From: DATCMH01 sp036563505
Lineage (GTDB): Bacteria > Pseudomonadota > Alphaproteobacteria > Rhizobiales > Beijerinckiaceae
Length of the DNA stretch: 64,000 bases
Assembly (NCBI GenBank): GCA_036563505.1
Contig: DATCMH010000001.1
Location: 67,598 to 131,597 of the forward strand
Direction: 5' to 3'
Shown: one piece after another, positions 17,573-27,403 of the stretch
Layout: each line of letters opens with the position of its first letter
Numbering within the stretch: the first letter of the stretch is position 1
Position numbers and translations under genes: made by a program
The notes under the pieces: model-generated
Database searches by the model: none
What the model saw: the letters and a program-made list of their open reading frames with translations, nothing else
What the model was told of the DNA's origin: nothing

Positions 17573-18925
17573 ATGGATCAGCCTCTCGCCAAGGTCACAC
17601 CGCCCGAACGGCCGCTCGGCTCGTTCGCGCTCATCGCGACCGTGGTGCGCAACCCGATCGAGGCCTGGCCGCGGGCGGTCTACGAGGCCCCGGTCTACCG
17701 CTCGGTGCTGTTCGGCCGCCCGACGCTGTTCGTCACCGAGCCGGACCTCGTGCGCGAGGTGCTCGTCGCGCAGGCTGACGCCTTCGACAAGGCGGAGTCG
17801 ATGCGGCGGGCCTTGCGGCCGGCGCTCGGCGACGGGATCCTCACGGCCGACGGCGCGCATTGGCGCTGGCAACGGCGCGCCACGGCGCCGATCTTCCGCC
17901 ACGAGCGTCTCCTCGCCTTCGGGGACGCGATGCTCGGGGCCGCGGACCGTGCGCTGTCCCGCCTCCAGGCCCGGAGCGGCACGGAGATCGATCTCGCCTC
18001 GGAGATGATGCACACGACCTTCGACATCATCGTCGACACCATGCTGTCGAGCACTGGGGACATCGAGGTGGCGCAGGTCGATCGCGACGTGACGCACTAC
18101 CTCGAGTCGACGAGCTGGCTCGTCGCCTACGCCCTGCTCCGGGCCCCCCACTGGCTGCCCTATCCCGGCCAGCGCCGCGCCGAGCGCGCCCGCGACGACC
18201 TGCGCGCCGAGATCATGCGCCTCGTGGCCGAGCGCCGGCGGGGCGGGACCGCGTGGCCGGATCTCATCGCCCTGCTCCTCGACGCCCGCGATCCGGACAG
18301 CGGGCGGGCGATGGATGACCAGGAGATCGCCGACAACCTCCTCACCTTCATCACGGCCGGCCATGAGACGACGGCGCTCGCGCTGACGTGGACCTTCTAC
18401 CTCCTGAGCCATCATCCGGCCGTCGAGCGCCGGCTCCTCGACGAGATCGAGACGGTAACAGGCGGGGGCGCTCTGCGCACCGAGCACCTCGAAGGGCTCG
18501 CCTACGCCCGCCAAGTGCTGCAGGAGGCCATGCGCCTCTACCCGCCGGCTCCCGTGATCGTGCGCGCCGCGAACCGCGACTTGCGCCTCGGCGGCGAGCC
18601 GATCGCCGCTGGCACGCCGGTCTACGTGCCGGTCTACGCGCTCCACCGCCACGTCCGGCTCTGGTCGTCGCCCGACAGCTTCGACCCCGACCGCTTCGCG
18701 GCGGAGCCGGCGCGGGAGCGCCACCGCTTCGCCTACCTGCCCTTCGGCGCCGGCCCGCGCATCTGCATCGGCACCACCTTCGCCATGCTCGAGGCCGTGG
18801 CGATCTTGGCGACCGTGCTGCGCGGCGTTCGCCTCTCGACCCGGCCGGGTCACGTGCCGCGGCCCAAGCTGCGGATCACCTTGAGGCCGGCTGACGGCAT
18901 GCCGATGCAGGTCACCGCGCGTTGA
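17573..18925 (+). CDS. Cytochrome P450
   Basis: 450 residues, soluble bacterial P450 with no membrane anchor. Heme ligand Cys398 lies in the consensus FGAGPRICIG; the oxygen-activation helix reads AGHETT (about 264-269), and the ExxR pair is in LQEAMRLYPPAP. The sequence resembles the CYP102/CYP4-like branch rather than camphor-type P450s. Redox partners are not encoded next to it. The DMT transporter follows directly, the P450 stop overlapping an alternative TTG start of that gene. The substrate is unknown; fatty acid or terpenoid hydroxylation would fit this branch but is only a guess. Confidence 0.92.
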   Translation: MDQPLAKVTPPERPLGSFALIATVVRNPIEAWPRAVYEAPVYRSVLFGRPTLFVTEPDLVREVLVAQADAFDKAESMRRALRPALGDGILTADGAHWRWQRRATAPIFRHERLLAFGDAMLGAADRALSRLQARSGTEIDLASEMMHTTFDIIVDTMLSSTGDIEVAQVDRDVTHYLESTSWLVAYALLRAPHWLPYPGQRRAERARDDLRAEIMRLVAERRRGGTAWPDLIALLLDARDPDSGRAMDDQEIADNLLTFITAGHETTALALTWTFYLLSHHPAVERRLLDEIETVTGGGALRTEHLEGLAYARQVLQEAMRLYPPAPVIVRAANRDLRLGGEPIAAGTPVYVPVYALHRHVRLWSSPDSFDPDRFAAEPARERHRFAYLPFGAGPRICIGTTFAMLEAVAILATVLRGVRLSTRPGHVPRPKLRITLRPADGMPMQVTAR

Positions 18926-18969
18926 CGACACCTGAACCCGCGCCGCGACGCGGAGCCGAAAGCGATCCG

Positions 18970-19875
18970 ATGCGACAAGTCCCGGTTTCGTCTTCCGCGA
19001 TCGTCGTGCAGCCGTCCCGAACCTCCATCGGACGTGCCGTCGCCTGGATGGTCGGCGCGCTCCTGTCCTTCTCGGCGACCGCGGTCGCGATCCGGGCGCT
19101 GTCGCCCGCCTTCACGATCTTCGAGATCCTGAGCCTGCGCAACGCGGCGGCTCTTGTCATGCTCGTCGCCTACGCCGCGATCCGGCGGGAGTCGCTCCGG
19201 CCGCATCGCTTCGCGCTGCACGGCCTGCGCAACGTCGTGCATTTCGGGGCGACCTACGCGTGGGCGCTCGGCGTCACGCTTTTACCGCTCGCCACCGTCT
19301 TCGCCCTGGAGTTCACGACGCCGGCCTGGGTGGCGCTCCTCGCCGCGCCCCTCTTGCGGGAGCGTCTCGACACCGGCCGGCTGATCGCCGTCGGCTTCGG
19401 CTTCCTCGGGGTCCTCATCATCCTGCGGCCGGGCTTCGAGGCGATCCGTCCCGCCGCCCTCATCGTGCTCGCCGCGGCCTTCGGCTTCGCCGTGACGACC
19501 ATCACGACCAAGCTCCTCACCCGCACGGTATCCACCCTCGCCATCATGTTCTGGATGAACGCGATCCAGCTGCCGCTGAACCTCATCGGCACGCGCCCGC
19601 GCTTCTGGGACATGATCGAAGTCGGCCAGGCGCTGCCCATCGCCGGCGTCTGCCTCGGCGGCCTTCTCTCCCACGTCTGTCTCACCAACGCCTACCGGCA
19701 CGGCGACGCGGTGATGGTCCTGCCGATCGACTTCCTGCGCGTGCCCCTCATCGCGCTCGTCGGCTGGCTGCTCTACGCCGAGCGCCTCGACCCCTTCGTG
19801 TTCCTCGGCGCCGCCGTGATCGTGGCAGGCATCGTGTTCAACCTGCGCTCGGAGTCGCGCCACGCGAAGCGGTGA
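18970..19875 (+). CDS. DMT-family (EamA) transporter
   Basis: 301 residues with about ten helices in two EamA repeats. The N-terminal repeat begins VAWMVGALLSFSATAVAIRAL, and the central GFGFLGVLIILRPGFEAI junction is typical of YdcZ/RhaT-like metabolite exporters in Alphaproteobacteria. I prefer ATG 18970; TTG 18922 overlaps the P450 stop and would add 16 residues before the first helix. It probably shares a transcript with the P450 gene and may export a product or an amino-acid-like metabolite. Confidence 0.85.
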   Translation: MRQVPVSSSAIVVQPSRTSIGRAVAWMVGALLSFSATAVAIRALSPAFTIFEILSLRNAAALVMLVAYAAIRRESLRPHRFALHGLRNVVHFGATYAWALGVTLLPLATVFALEFTTPAWVALLAAPLLRERLDTGRLIAVGFGFLGVLIILRPGFEAIRPAALIVLAAAFGFAVTTITTKLLTRTVSTLAIMFWMNAIQLPLNLIGTRPRFWDMIEVGQALPIAGVCLGGLLSHVCLTNAYRHGDAVMVLPIDFLRVPLIALVGWLLYAERLDPFVFLGAAVIVAGIVFNLRSESRHAKR

Positions 19876-19887
19876 GCCCGTCGAGGC

Positions 19888-21459
19888 TCAGAGCACAACC
19901 TCGACGAGAAACGGCCCGGTCTCGGCAAGCCCGACGCGCAGGGCCGCCACGAGTTCGTCGGCGGTCTCGACGCGCCGGCCCGGCACGCCCATGCCGCGGG
20001 CGAGGGACACCCAGTCGAGGGCCGGATCGTCGAGGGAGAGCATGTCGAGCGCCTTGCGGCCCGGATTGTGCGCCCCGACCTTGGCGAGCTCGCCGGTCAG
20101 GATCGCGTAGGCCCGGTTCGCCCAGACGATGGTGAGCACGTTCGCCCGCACCCGGGCCTGGCTCCAGAGCGCCTGGAGCGTGTACATGCCGCTGCCATCG
20201 GCCTGGAGCGCCACGACCTTGCGGTCGGGGCAGGCCACCGCCGCGCCGAGCGCCAGGGGCGGGCCGATGCCGATCGATCCGCCGCAGATCTGCAGGAGAT
20301 CGTGCGGTGGCGCCCCGAACGTCGCCGGGCCCGTATGGGCGCCCATGGTGAGGGACTCGTCGATGACGATCGCACCCTCGGGGAGAAGGGCGGCCACCGC
20401 GGCGGCGGCCTTCTCCGGCGTCAAAGCGCCGGTCGGCAGCGGCGGCGTCGCGAGTTGGGTGACCTGCGCCTCCGCGGCCCGGGCCCCCACGGCGTCGGCG
20501 AGGCGCTCCAGGGCGTCGACGAGGTCCTCGGCCGGGGTGGCCAGCGTCAGGATCTCGGCCTCGGGCGGAGCCAGGCGGCTCGGCTTGCCGGGATAGCCGA
20601 AGAAGGCGACGGGGTCCGGCGCGCCGACAAGCACGATGGTGCGAAAACCTTTGAGCGCATCGAGGGCCATGTCGACGGGATAGGGCAAGCGCGGCAGGGG
20701 CGCGCGGCCGGCACCCCGCTCGACCCGCGGGAGCGACGTGCGCCCCATGACCTTGGCACCCGTGCGGGCCGCGATGGTATTGGCAAGCCTGATCGTCTCG
20801 TGTCCCCCAGCCGCGTTCCCGAGGAACAGGAGCACCTCAGGCCCCTTCGCCAGCGCGGCGGCCGCGGCCTTCACCGCGGCCTCATCGACCTTGGGCCGCT
20901 CCGACTTCTGAGGAACGACGGCAGGGCCCGGCGCGTCGCCCCAGGCCGTGTCGGCGGGCAGGATCAGGGTCGCGACACCGCCGGGCGGGTTCAGGGCCGC
21001 CGCGATGGCGTCGGCGCCGTCCTGCGCGATGGTGCGGCTGTCGCGGCCGGTCCGCACCCAGTTCGACATCGGCCGCGCCACGCCCTCCGTGTCGGAGGTC
21101 AGGGGCGCATCGTAGGCAAGATGCCCCGTCGTGTGCTCGCCCACGATGTTGACGATGGGCGTGTGCGCCTTCTTGGCGTTGTGCAGGTTGGCGAGGCCGT
21201 TGCCGAGACCGGGGCCGAGATGGAGCAGCGTCGTCGCCGGCCGCCCGGTCATGCGCGCCCAACCGTCCGCGGCACCGGTCGCGACACCTTCGAAAAGGCA
21301 GAGCACACAGCGCATGCCCTCGACCCGGTCGAGGGCCGCCACGAAGTGCATCTCCGACGTGCCCGGATTGCTGAAGCAGACGTCGGCTCCTCCCGCCACC
21401 AGGGTGCGCACGAGGCTCTCGGCGCCGTTCATCGCGGTCGGCGGCGTGTCGGTGTCCAT
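19888..21459 (-). CDS. Thiamine-pyrophosphate enzyme, acetolactate-synthase-like
   Basis: 523 residues in the IlvB/benzoylformate decarboxylase superfamily. The N-terminal domain has CFSNPGTSEMHF and the catalytic Glu in CLFEGVATGAADGWARM, which abstracts the thiamine proton. The C-terminal TPP-binding domain has LQADGSGMYTLQALWSQAR, with the Asp-Gly pair and the later WANRAYA instead of the usual Asn-Asn. No regulatory subunit gene is near, and the biosynthetic ilvBN signature is absent, so this is probably one of the many catabolic paralogues acting on a 2-oxo acid. ATG 21459 is used; ATG 21432 is also possible. The amidase gene just upstream runs in the same direction and could be co-transcribed. 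Confidence 0.8.
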   Translation of the reverse strand: MDTDTPPTAMNGAESLVRTLVAGGADVCFSNPGTSEMHFVAALDRVEGMRCVLCLFEGVATGAADGWARMTGRPATTLLHLGPGLGNGLANLHNAKKAHTPIVNIVGEHTTGHLAYDAPLTSDTEGVARPMSNWVRTGRDSRTIAQDGADAIAAALNPPGGVATLILPADTAWGDAPGPAVVPQKSERPKVDEAAVKAAAAALAKGPEVLLFLGNAAGGHETIRLANTIAARTGAKVMGRTSLPRVERGAGRAPLPRLPYPVDMALDALKGFRTIVLVGAPDPVAFFGYPGKPSRLAPPEAEILTLATPAEDLVDALERLADAVGARAAEAQVTQLATPPLPTGALTPEKAAAAVAALLPEGAIVIDESLTMGAHTGPATFGAPPHDLLQICGGSIGIGPPLALGAAVACPDRKVVALQADGSGMYTLQALWSQARVRANVLTIVWANRAYAILTGELAKVGAHNPGRKALDMLSLDDPALDWVSLARGMGVPGRRVETADELVAALRVGLAETGPFLVEVVL

Positions 21460-21565
21460 GGCGTCGATCCACCCTCGCGAGCCCACGACGGCGGGACTCT
21501 TGCCTCCTGCCTAGTATGGCGCGGGCTAAGGCTCAACGGCGCCCGGACGAGGGTCGGGTCTGCGT

Positions 21566-23035
21566 TCAGCTCCAGCCCAGGAAACCCTCGGCTCGCGCGA
21601 TCGGCGGCGCACGGCGCAGGTTTTCGAGGTCCGGCTCCGGCCGGCGCGTATGCTCGTCGGCCGCGAACTGCCGCTCCAGGGCCGCCGCGATGCCGAGAAG
21701 CTGCGCGTCGCTGCCCGGCCGCCCGACGATCTGCAAGCCGAACGGCATCCCGGCCGCGTCGCGGCCGACGGGCAGGCTGACCGCCGGGTAGCCGACGAGG
21801 GTCACGCAATAGGCCACCGCGAGCCAATGAAAGTAGTTTCGGGTCGGCGCTCCGTCGATCTCGGCCGGGTAGAGCTCCCGCCAGCTGCGCGGCGTGATCG
21901 CGGCGGCCGGCGCGAGCAGCACGTCGCGGTCGCGAAAGAACCGCTCGAAGGCACGGAAGATGCGGGTCTGCACCGCGTGCGCCTGCGCCTGATCGGCGAG
22001 GCTCAAGGCGAGCCCTTCCGCCACGTTCGCGTGGAGGTTGGGCCCGCAGCGGTCCGGACGCTCGCGGACCCGCTCGGCATGGGCCGCGACGACCTGCGCC
22101 GCCCGGAGCGTGGCGAAGCTCTCGTCCGCGCCCGTGCAGTCGGGGTGCGCGGCCTCGACGCTCGCAAACCATCCCCGGCAGGCATCGGCGCGGGCGCGGA
22201 ACGCCTCGCGAATGATCCTCTCGACGGGGGCGAGGCCGAAATCCTCGGTCGCGGCCGCCCGCACCTTTGCGAGGTCGACGGCGGGCAGCGGAAAGAGCGG
22301 AGGCGGCGCGACGCTCAACGGGTCGCGCGGGTCCTTGCGGGCGAGAACCGAGAGGAGGAGCGCCGTATCTCCCACCGTGCGGGCCATCGGCCCGAGCACG
22401 CTCAGGGGCGACCAGCCGAGCACCCGCTTCTCCGCCGGTACGAGCCCGGCGGTGGGCCGGAATCCAACGACGCCGCAGAAGGCGGCGGGCGTGCGCAGCG
22501 AGCCGGCCATGTCCGAACCGGTGGCGAGCGGCACCATCCCCGTCGCCAATGCCACCGCCGCCCCGCCCGACGATCCGGCGCAGGATTTCTGCGGGTCGAA
22601 GGGGTTGCCCGTCGCACCGTAGACGGCGTTGCGGGTGTTCGCCCCGAGACCCCATTCAGGGGTGTTGGTCTTGCCCAAGATGATCCCGCCCGCGGCGCGG
22701 ACGCTGGCCGCGATGCCGCCGTCCTCGCGCGGCACGTGGTTTTCGTAGAGCAGGCTGCCGAAGGTGGTGCGAAGCCCCGCGGTCTCGTCGAGGTCCTTGA
22801 TCGCGACGGGCAGGCCGTGCAGGGGCCCGAGCCGGTCGCCGCGCCGGATCGCCGCCTCGGCCTCGCGCGCCGCCGCCCGCGCGCCCTCGGCGTCGAGGGC
22901 GACGACGGCGTTGACGGCCGGGTTCACTGCCGCGATCCGCGCCAGGCAGCTCTCCACGAGGTCGACGGGCGAGATCTCGCGGGAGCGCAACCGGGAGAGG
23001 GCCTCGGCGGCCGAGAGATCGCAGAGGTCAGGCAT
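21566..23035 (-). CDS. Amidase signature family hydrolase
   Basis: 489 residues. Ser-cisSer-Lys amidase: catalytic Lys in LPVAIKDLDE (about 78), the glycine-serine motif CAGSSGGAAVALATGMVPLATG with cis-Ser in the second block, and the nucleophile Ser in SDMAGSLRTPAAF. The block SDMAGSLR departs from the usual D-x-G-G-S-I-R (Met-Ala for x-Gly), seen also in a subgroup annotated as plain amidases. Substrate unknown. It is upstream of the TPP enzyme gene in the same direction (about 106 bp between), which suggests that an amide is hydrolysed to an acid for that pathway; this is inference. Confidence 0.85.
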   Translation of the reverse strand: MPDLCDLSAAEALSRLRSREISPVDLVESCLARIAAVNPAVNAVVALDAEGARAAAREAEAAIRRGDRLGPLHGLPVAIKDLDETAGLRTTFGSLLYENHVPREDGGIAASVRAAGGIILGKTNTPEWGLGANTRNAVYGATGNPFDPQKSCAGSSGGAAVALATGMVPLATGSDMAGSLRTPAAFCGVVGFRPTAGLVPAEKRVLGWSPLSVLGPMARTVGDTALLLSVLARKDPRDPLSVAPPPLFPLPAVDLAKVRAAATEDFGLAPVERIIREAFRARADACRGWFASVEAAHPDCTGADESFATLRAAQVVAAHAERVRERPDRCGPNLHANVAEGLALSLADQAQAHAVQTRIFRAFERFFRDRDVLLAPAAAITPRSWRELYPAEIDGAPTRNYFHWLAVAYCVTLVGYPAVSLPVGRDAAGMPFGLQIVGRPGSDAQLLGIAAALERQFAADEHTRRPEPDLENLRRAPPIARAEGFLGWS

Positions 23036-23166
23036 CGCGCGGTCGGTCCTTTTGGCTCTCGAGGGAGGTCTCTGCCGTTGTGCGCGACGCGACGGCCGGC
23101 ATCAATGCCGAGCCGGCCACGACGCACGGCTGTTTCGCGATCGTGCCTTGGCGACATCATCCGGCA

Positions 23167-24045
23167 ATGCGCGTGCCTGATGCCGGAGCCATGACCTGCT
23201 CCGCACCGACCCAACCCTGCCTTGCTCGCGTCGAGGCTCCCTCGCCCGGACCGCTGGTCGTTGCGCTGCACTGCTCCGGCGGCACGGGCCGGCAATGGCG
23301 CTGGCTGGCCCAAAGCCTCCACGGCACCGCCCCGGTGCTGGCGCCGGATCTCCTCGGGACGGTGCAGGCCGGGCCCTGGGCCGGGGACGGACCGTTCGGT
23401 CTGGCCGACGAAGCGGCGCCGATCCTCGCGGCCATCGACGCCTCCTCCGCCCCGATCCACCTCGTGGGCCATTCCTACGGGGGTGGCCTCGCCCTGCACG
23501 TCGTCGCCGCGCGGCCGTCGCGGATCGCCAGCCTCTCGCTCTATGAGCCGAGCGCCTTTCACCTGCTCGCGGCCGCAACCGATCCGGACGGTCGGGCGGC
23601 CTATGGCGAGATCAGGGAAGTGGCGCGAGCCGTCGAGGACGGCCTCGTCTCGGGCGCCTACCGTCGGGCCGCGGAGCGCTTCGTCGATTACTGGAATGGG
23701 GACGGCGCCTGGGCCGGGCTGAAGCGCTCAGTCCAGGACGATCTCGTGCGCTACGTCCCGAAGGTCTGCCTCGACTTCCGCGCCTTGTTCGGCGGCTCCG
23801 TGACCCTCGACGCCTATCGCTCGTGGCGCGTCCCAACCCTGATCCTGCAGGGCGAGCACGCGCCCCGGCCGACGGCCCTCATCGCGCGAAAGCTTCGTGC
23901 GGCGGCGCCCGACCATGCGCTGCGCGTCGTCGTGCCGGGGGCCGGCCATATGGGGCCGCTCACGCATGGAGAAGCCGTCGCCGGGTTCGTCGCGAACCAC
24001 GTCCGCTCGGCCATGGCATCGTCGGCGGTGCGAATCGCGGCCTAG
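23167..24045 (+). CDS. Alpha/beta hydrolase
   Basis: 292 residues. Core features are the oxyanion-hole segment LVVALHCSGGTGRQWRWLA, nucleophile motif VGHSYGGG, and the C-terminal His in VPGAGHMGPLTHG. The cap region between is short. ATG 23167 or 23191 are both possible starts; neither has a strong ribosome-binding site. The gene is divergent from the amidase. The family is broad (esterases, haloalkane dehalogenases, lactonases), and nothing in the sequence fixes the substrate. Confidence 0.78.
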   Translation: MRVPDAGAMTCSAPTQPCLARVEAPSPGPLVVALHCSGGTGRQWRWLAQSLHGTAPVLAPDLLGTVQAGPWAGDGPFGLADEAAPILAAIDASSAPIHLVGHSYGGGLALHVVAARPSRIASLSLYEPSAFHLLAAATDPDGRAAYGEIREVARAVEDGLVSGAYRRAAERFVDYWNGDGAWAGLKRSVQDDLVRYVPKVCLDFRALFGGSVTLDAYRSWRVPTLILQGEHAPRPTALIARKLRAAAPDHALRVVVPGAGHMGPLTHGEAVAGFVANHVRSAMASSAVRIAA

Positions 24046-24230
24046 CTAGCTCTGCGTGTTCCGGCGTGGCGGGTCGAGCGCCGGCGGCCGCTCATCATCA
24101 ATGCGGCTTCCTGCCCCTGGAACGCCAGGCGGTTCCGCTCAATTGATGACAGCGACCTTTGACGATCCTTCGCAGCTTCCGGAGCGCCGAGTCCGAGGGC
24201 AAGATCGTTCTCCCGCCGCCGGATCGCCGC

Positions 24231-25040
24231 ATGCCCCGTTTCTCTGCCAATCTCGGTTTCCTCTGGCCCGAACGCCCCCTCCTCGCACGCATCGAGGCCG
24301 CTGCAGCCGCAGGCTTCGAAGCGGTCGAGTTGCACTGGCCCTACGACGTCCCGGCCGAGGCGGTGCGGGCCACCTGCGCGGAGCGCGGCGTCAGGCTCCT
24401 CGCCCTCAACACGCCCGTCGGCGACGCGGCGGCGGGCGAGTTCGGCCTTGCCGCCGTGCCAGGGCGTGAAGCGGACTTCGCGGCGGCCTTCGACCAAGCC
24501 GTCCGCTACACCGTCGCGATCGGAGCGGGGGCGATCCACGTCATGGCGGGCGTCGTGGAGCCGGGTCAGCGGGACGCGGCGCGCGAGACCTTCCGGCGCA
24601 ACCTGGCCCGGGCGGTCGATGCGGCGGACGCGCACGGCCTGACCCTGCTCCTTGAACCCATTAACCAGCGCGACAAGCCGAACTACTTCTACGACCGGGT
24701 CGAGGAAGCCGCCCAGCTCATCGCGGCGGTCGGGTCGCCGCGCTTGAGGCTGATGTTCGACTGCTACCACGTCCAGGTCGGCCAGGGCGACGTCCTGCGC
24801 CGGCTCGAAGCCCACCTCCCCGTGATCGGCCACGTGCAGATCGCCGCGGCCCCGTCCCGGGCGGAGCCCGACGAGGGAGAGCTCGCCTACGGCGCCGTTT
24901 TCGAGACGTTGGACGCCCTCGGCTACGAAGGCTTCGTCGGCTGCGAGTACCGGCCGCGGGGCGACACGGATGCCGGTCTCGCCTGGGCGCAACGCCTCGG
25001 CGTGCGCCTCGGCCCGGTCTCGCCTTCGGCCGCGCGCTGA
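24231..25040 (+). CDS. Hydroxypyruvate isomerase-like TIM-barrel protein
   Basis: 269 residues. TIM-barrel sugar-phosphate-isomerase fold with the Hyi-type metal ligands: Glu in GLTLLLEPINQRD, the Asp in LMFDCYHVQ, the His in IGHVQIA and the Glu in VGCEYRPRG. Hyi converts hydroxypyruvate to tartronate semialdehyde in the glyoxylate/glycerate route; the close relative OtnI isomerises 2-oxo-tetronate. No gcl, glxR or otn genes are adjacent, so the exact reaction is open. ATG 24231 begins MPRFSANLGFLW, the normal family start. It is followed 26 bp later by a lytic transglycosylase gene, probably unrelated. Confidence 0.8.
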   Translation: MPRFSANLGFLWPERPLLARIEAAAAAGFEAVELHWPYDVPAEAVRATCAERGVRLLALNTPVGDAAAGEFGLAAVPGREADFAAAFDQAVRYTVAIGAGAIHVMAGVVEPGQRDAARETFRRNLARAVDAADAHGLTLLLEPINQRDKPNYFYDRVEEAAQLIAAVGSPRLRLMFDCYHVQVGQGDVLRRLEAHLPVIGHVQIAAAPSRAEPDEGELAYGAVFETLDALGYEGFVGCEYRPRGDTDAGLAWAQRLGVRLGPVSPSAAR

Positions 25041-25066
25041 GAGCGGCAGCGCAGGCGGCGAACCGG

Positions 25067-25909
25067 ATGCGCGTCCTCGCCCTCTTGGGCCTCCTCCTGG
25101 CCGCACCGGCCTTCGCCGAGCCAGCCTCGCCGACCTCAGGGACGGAGACCGTGTCTCAGGCGATGTGCCGGCTCATCGAGGGCGCGGCGCCGGCGCGCAA
25201 GATCCCGGTCGCCTTCCTGACGCGCCTGATCTGGCGCGAGAGCAGCTTTCGTGCCGGCGCCGTGAGTTCGGCCGGCGCGCGCGGCGTGGCGCAGTTCATG
25301 CCCGGGACCGCGGCCGAGCGGCGCCTCGCCGACCCCTTCGACCCGGAACAGGCGATCCCGGAGGCGGCGGCCTTCCTCGACGAGTTGCGCACCCGCTTCG
25401 GCAGCCTGGGCCTCGCCGCGGCCGCCTACAATGCCGGCCCGGGCCGCGTCGCCGCCTGGCTCGACGGGCGCGGCGGGCTCCCCGAGGAGACGCGCACCTA
25501 TGTCGCCCGCATCACCGGCCGAAGCGCTGACGATTGGGCCGAGGACAAGCGCCAGGGCCACGCCGAGACGCCGCCGGTGGACGAGCCTTGCCTGGTTGCG
25601 CTCGCGGTCCTGCGCCGCCCCGGTCGCGAGACGTTACCCGCGGAGGAGGCTCCGATCGCGCCCTGGGGCGTGCAGCTCGCGGGCAATTTCTCGAAGGACC
25701 GGGCGCTCGCCGCTTTCGCCCGCACGCGCCAACTCTATGCCGGATTGCTGGGCGAGGCGCGGCCGATGATCATCGGCACCCGGCTGCGCAGCCGCGGCAC
25801 CCGGGCCTTCTATCGCGTCCGCGTACCCGTCCCCTCCCGCAAGGAGGCCGAAGCCTTGTGCACGCGGCTGCGGGGCGCAGGAGGCGCCTGTGTTGTCCTC
25901 CCGAGCTGA
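25067..25909 (+). CDS. Lytic transglycosylase (SLT) with C-terminal SPOR-like domain
   Basis: 280 residues. A signal peptide (LALLGLLLAAPAFAEP) sends it to the periplasm. The SLT domain (about 30-150) has the catalytic Glu in LIWRESSF, GARGVAQFMPGTA and the Asn in AAAYNAGPGRV. It cuts the MurNAc-GlcNAc bond with 1,6-anhydro ring formation. The last 75 residues (PWGVQLAGNFSKDRALAAF to GACVVLPS) look like a SPOR domain, which binds denuded glycan at the division site. The combination suggests a role in septal or cell-pole wall remodelling. Confidence 0.85.
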   Translation: MRVLALLGLLLAAPAFAEPASPTSGTETVSQAMCRLIEGAAPARKIPVAFLTRLIWRESSFRAGAVSSAGARGVAQFMPGTAAERRLADPFDPEQAIPEAAAFLDELRTRFGSLGLAAAAYNAGPGRVAAWLDGRGGLPEETRTYVARITGRSADDWAEDKRQGHAETPPVDEPCLVALAVLRRPGRETLPAEEAPIAPWGVQLAGNFSKDRALAAFARTRQLYAGLLGEARPMIIGTRLRSRGTRAFYRVRVPVPSRKEAEALCTRLRGAGGACVVLPS

Positions 25910-26031
25910 TTTGCGTCGAAAGCAAGGTCAGGCCGCAAGATTCGGTCAGGCATCGCCATGCTTCCTGACCTAACGGAAAGGAATGACTTGCCTGCGCCGT
26001 AATCTCGCCACACGGTTTAAGTCCTGGTTAA

Positions 26032-26067
26032 GCGGGCGACAGCGGCGAAGTCAGCTAGGTCGCCCGC
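26032..26067. promoter_or_regulatory. 9-bp inverted repeat in leader of the second SLT gene
   Basis: GCGGGCGAC (26032-26040) and GTCGCCCGC (26059-26067) are exact inverted copies 18 bases apart, 46 bp before the next gene. The region could be an mRNA hairpin or an operator. Confidence 0.4.
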
Positions 26068-26112
26068 CAAGGGGAATGCGGCACGCTACGCCGCCCGGGG
26101 AGAAGTGAGCGG

Positions 26113-27204
26113 ATGCGATCAGCAGCGATGGCGTCGTCGGGCGTCACCGGCCTCGTGGATTATCGCTCCAGCCCGGAGCGGGACTGGATCACCGCGTCGT
26201 CGCAGTCCCAGCCGCGCCAGGGGGCGACGCTCGCCCGCTCGCTCCTGATCTGCCCTCTCCTCGCCGCGGGCCTCGCAGCCCTCGTGATCAGCCTCGGCGG
26301 CGAAGGGCAGCCCGGCCTGACGCTCGCGGTCGAGCGGCCGGTTCTGATCCCGTCGCCGGGCTCGCGGGTCGCCCAGCGCCCGACGGCCTCCGAGAATGCG
26401 ACGGACAGCGCCGTCTCGCCGACGAACGCCGACCTCCTCTACGCGCGCCTCGACCGCGTGCCCCTCGACTTCCTGGTTCCCGATCCGTCGCTGCCGACGG
26501 CCGGCGACCCGGAGGACATCCTCGAGTTCGGGCCGATGCGCATCCGGCGCCACTTGGTGGCGACTATCGTCAAGGCCGCCAAGGCGACCGGCGTCGACCC
26601 CGTGCTCTTGATGGCGATCGCCGACAAGGAGTCGAGCTTCGCCACCCACGTCAAGGCCAAGACGTCGTCGGCCACGGGGCTGTTCCAGTTCATCGACGCG
26701 ACCTGGCTCAAGGTCATGCGCGATTTCGGCGCCAAGCACGGCATGGCGGCGGAAGCGAAGGCCATCGTCATCGTCGACGACGAGTTCACGGTGGTGGACG
26801 CCGCGGAGAAGACGCGGATCCTGGAGTTGCGCCGCGATCCGATGCTCTCGGCCCTGATGGCCGGCGAGATGCTCAACCGCGACCGGGCCCGCATCGCCCA
26901 GCGCATCGGCCGCGATCTCACCCACGGTGAGGTCTACCTCGCCCACTTCCTCGGGCCGAACGACGCCGAGCGCTTCATGGCCAAGGTCGTCGAGGAGCCG
27001 AAGACCGCCGCCGCCCGCCTGCTGCCCAGGCCCGCCCGGGCCAACAAGCCGATTTTCTTCGCCCGTGCGGGGCGCAAGGCGCGCTCCCTGTCGGTCGCGG
27101 AGGTCCACGAAAAGTTCGAGGACATGATCACCCGCCGCACCCAGCGCTACCGCGATGCGCCCGAGCGCCTCGGCGCGGCGGCCGCCTACGCCGAGATGCG
27201 TTGA
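26113..27204 (+). CDS. Membrane-anchored SLT-domain transglycosylase
   Basis: 363 residues. One membrane helix at about 41-61 (SLLICPLLAAGLAALVISL) leaves the rest in the periplasm. The SLT-like domain has IADKESSF with the catalytic Glu and TGLFQFIDATWL, and extends through a long helical part; the ELRRDPMLSALMAGEML and HFLGPNDAERFM segments are typical of a Rhizobiales-type transglycosylase. The C-terminal 70 residues are basic and probably disordered. Two such enzymes in tandem (the SPOR-bearing one at 25067) suggest joint control of wall turnover. Confidence 0.83.
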   Translation: MRSAAMASSGVTGLVDYRSSPERDWITASSQSQPRQGATLARSLLICPLLAAGLAALVISLGGEGQPGLTLAVERPVLIPSPGSRVAQRPTASENATDSAVSPTNADLLYARLDRVPLDFLVPDPSLPTAGDPEDILEFGPMRIRRHLVATIVKAAKATGVDPVLLMAIADKESSFATHVKAKTSSATGLFQFIDATWLKVMRDFGAKHGMAAEAKAIVIVDDEFTVVDAAEKTRILELRRDPMLSALMAGEMLNRDRARIAQRIGRDLTHGEVYLAHFLGPNDAERFMAKVVEEPKTAAARLLPRPARANKPIFFARAGRKARSLSVAEVHEKFEDMITRRTQRYRDAPERLGAAAAYAEMR

Positions 27205-27403
27205 CGCTGCCGCGAATTTCGCCTCCGGAGCGACGATTGCGGGATGCGTTCGGCGCGCGATCGCGCTAAGGTGATCTTGCCGGGACCATGGCCGACGCGA
27301 GGGCGTGGCCGAAACACCCCGGTTTGGATCGATTTGACCGGACCCGCCGGGTTCCGCAACGGAAGATCTTGATCAACCGTTGCAGCGCGCCTATCGGATC
27401 GGT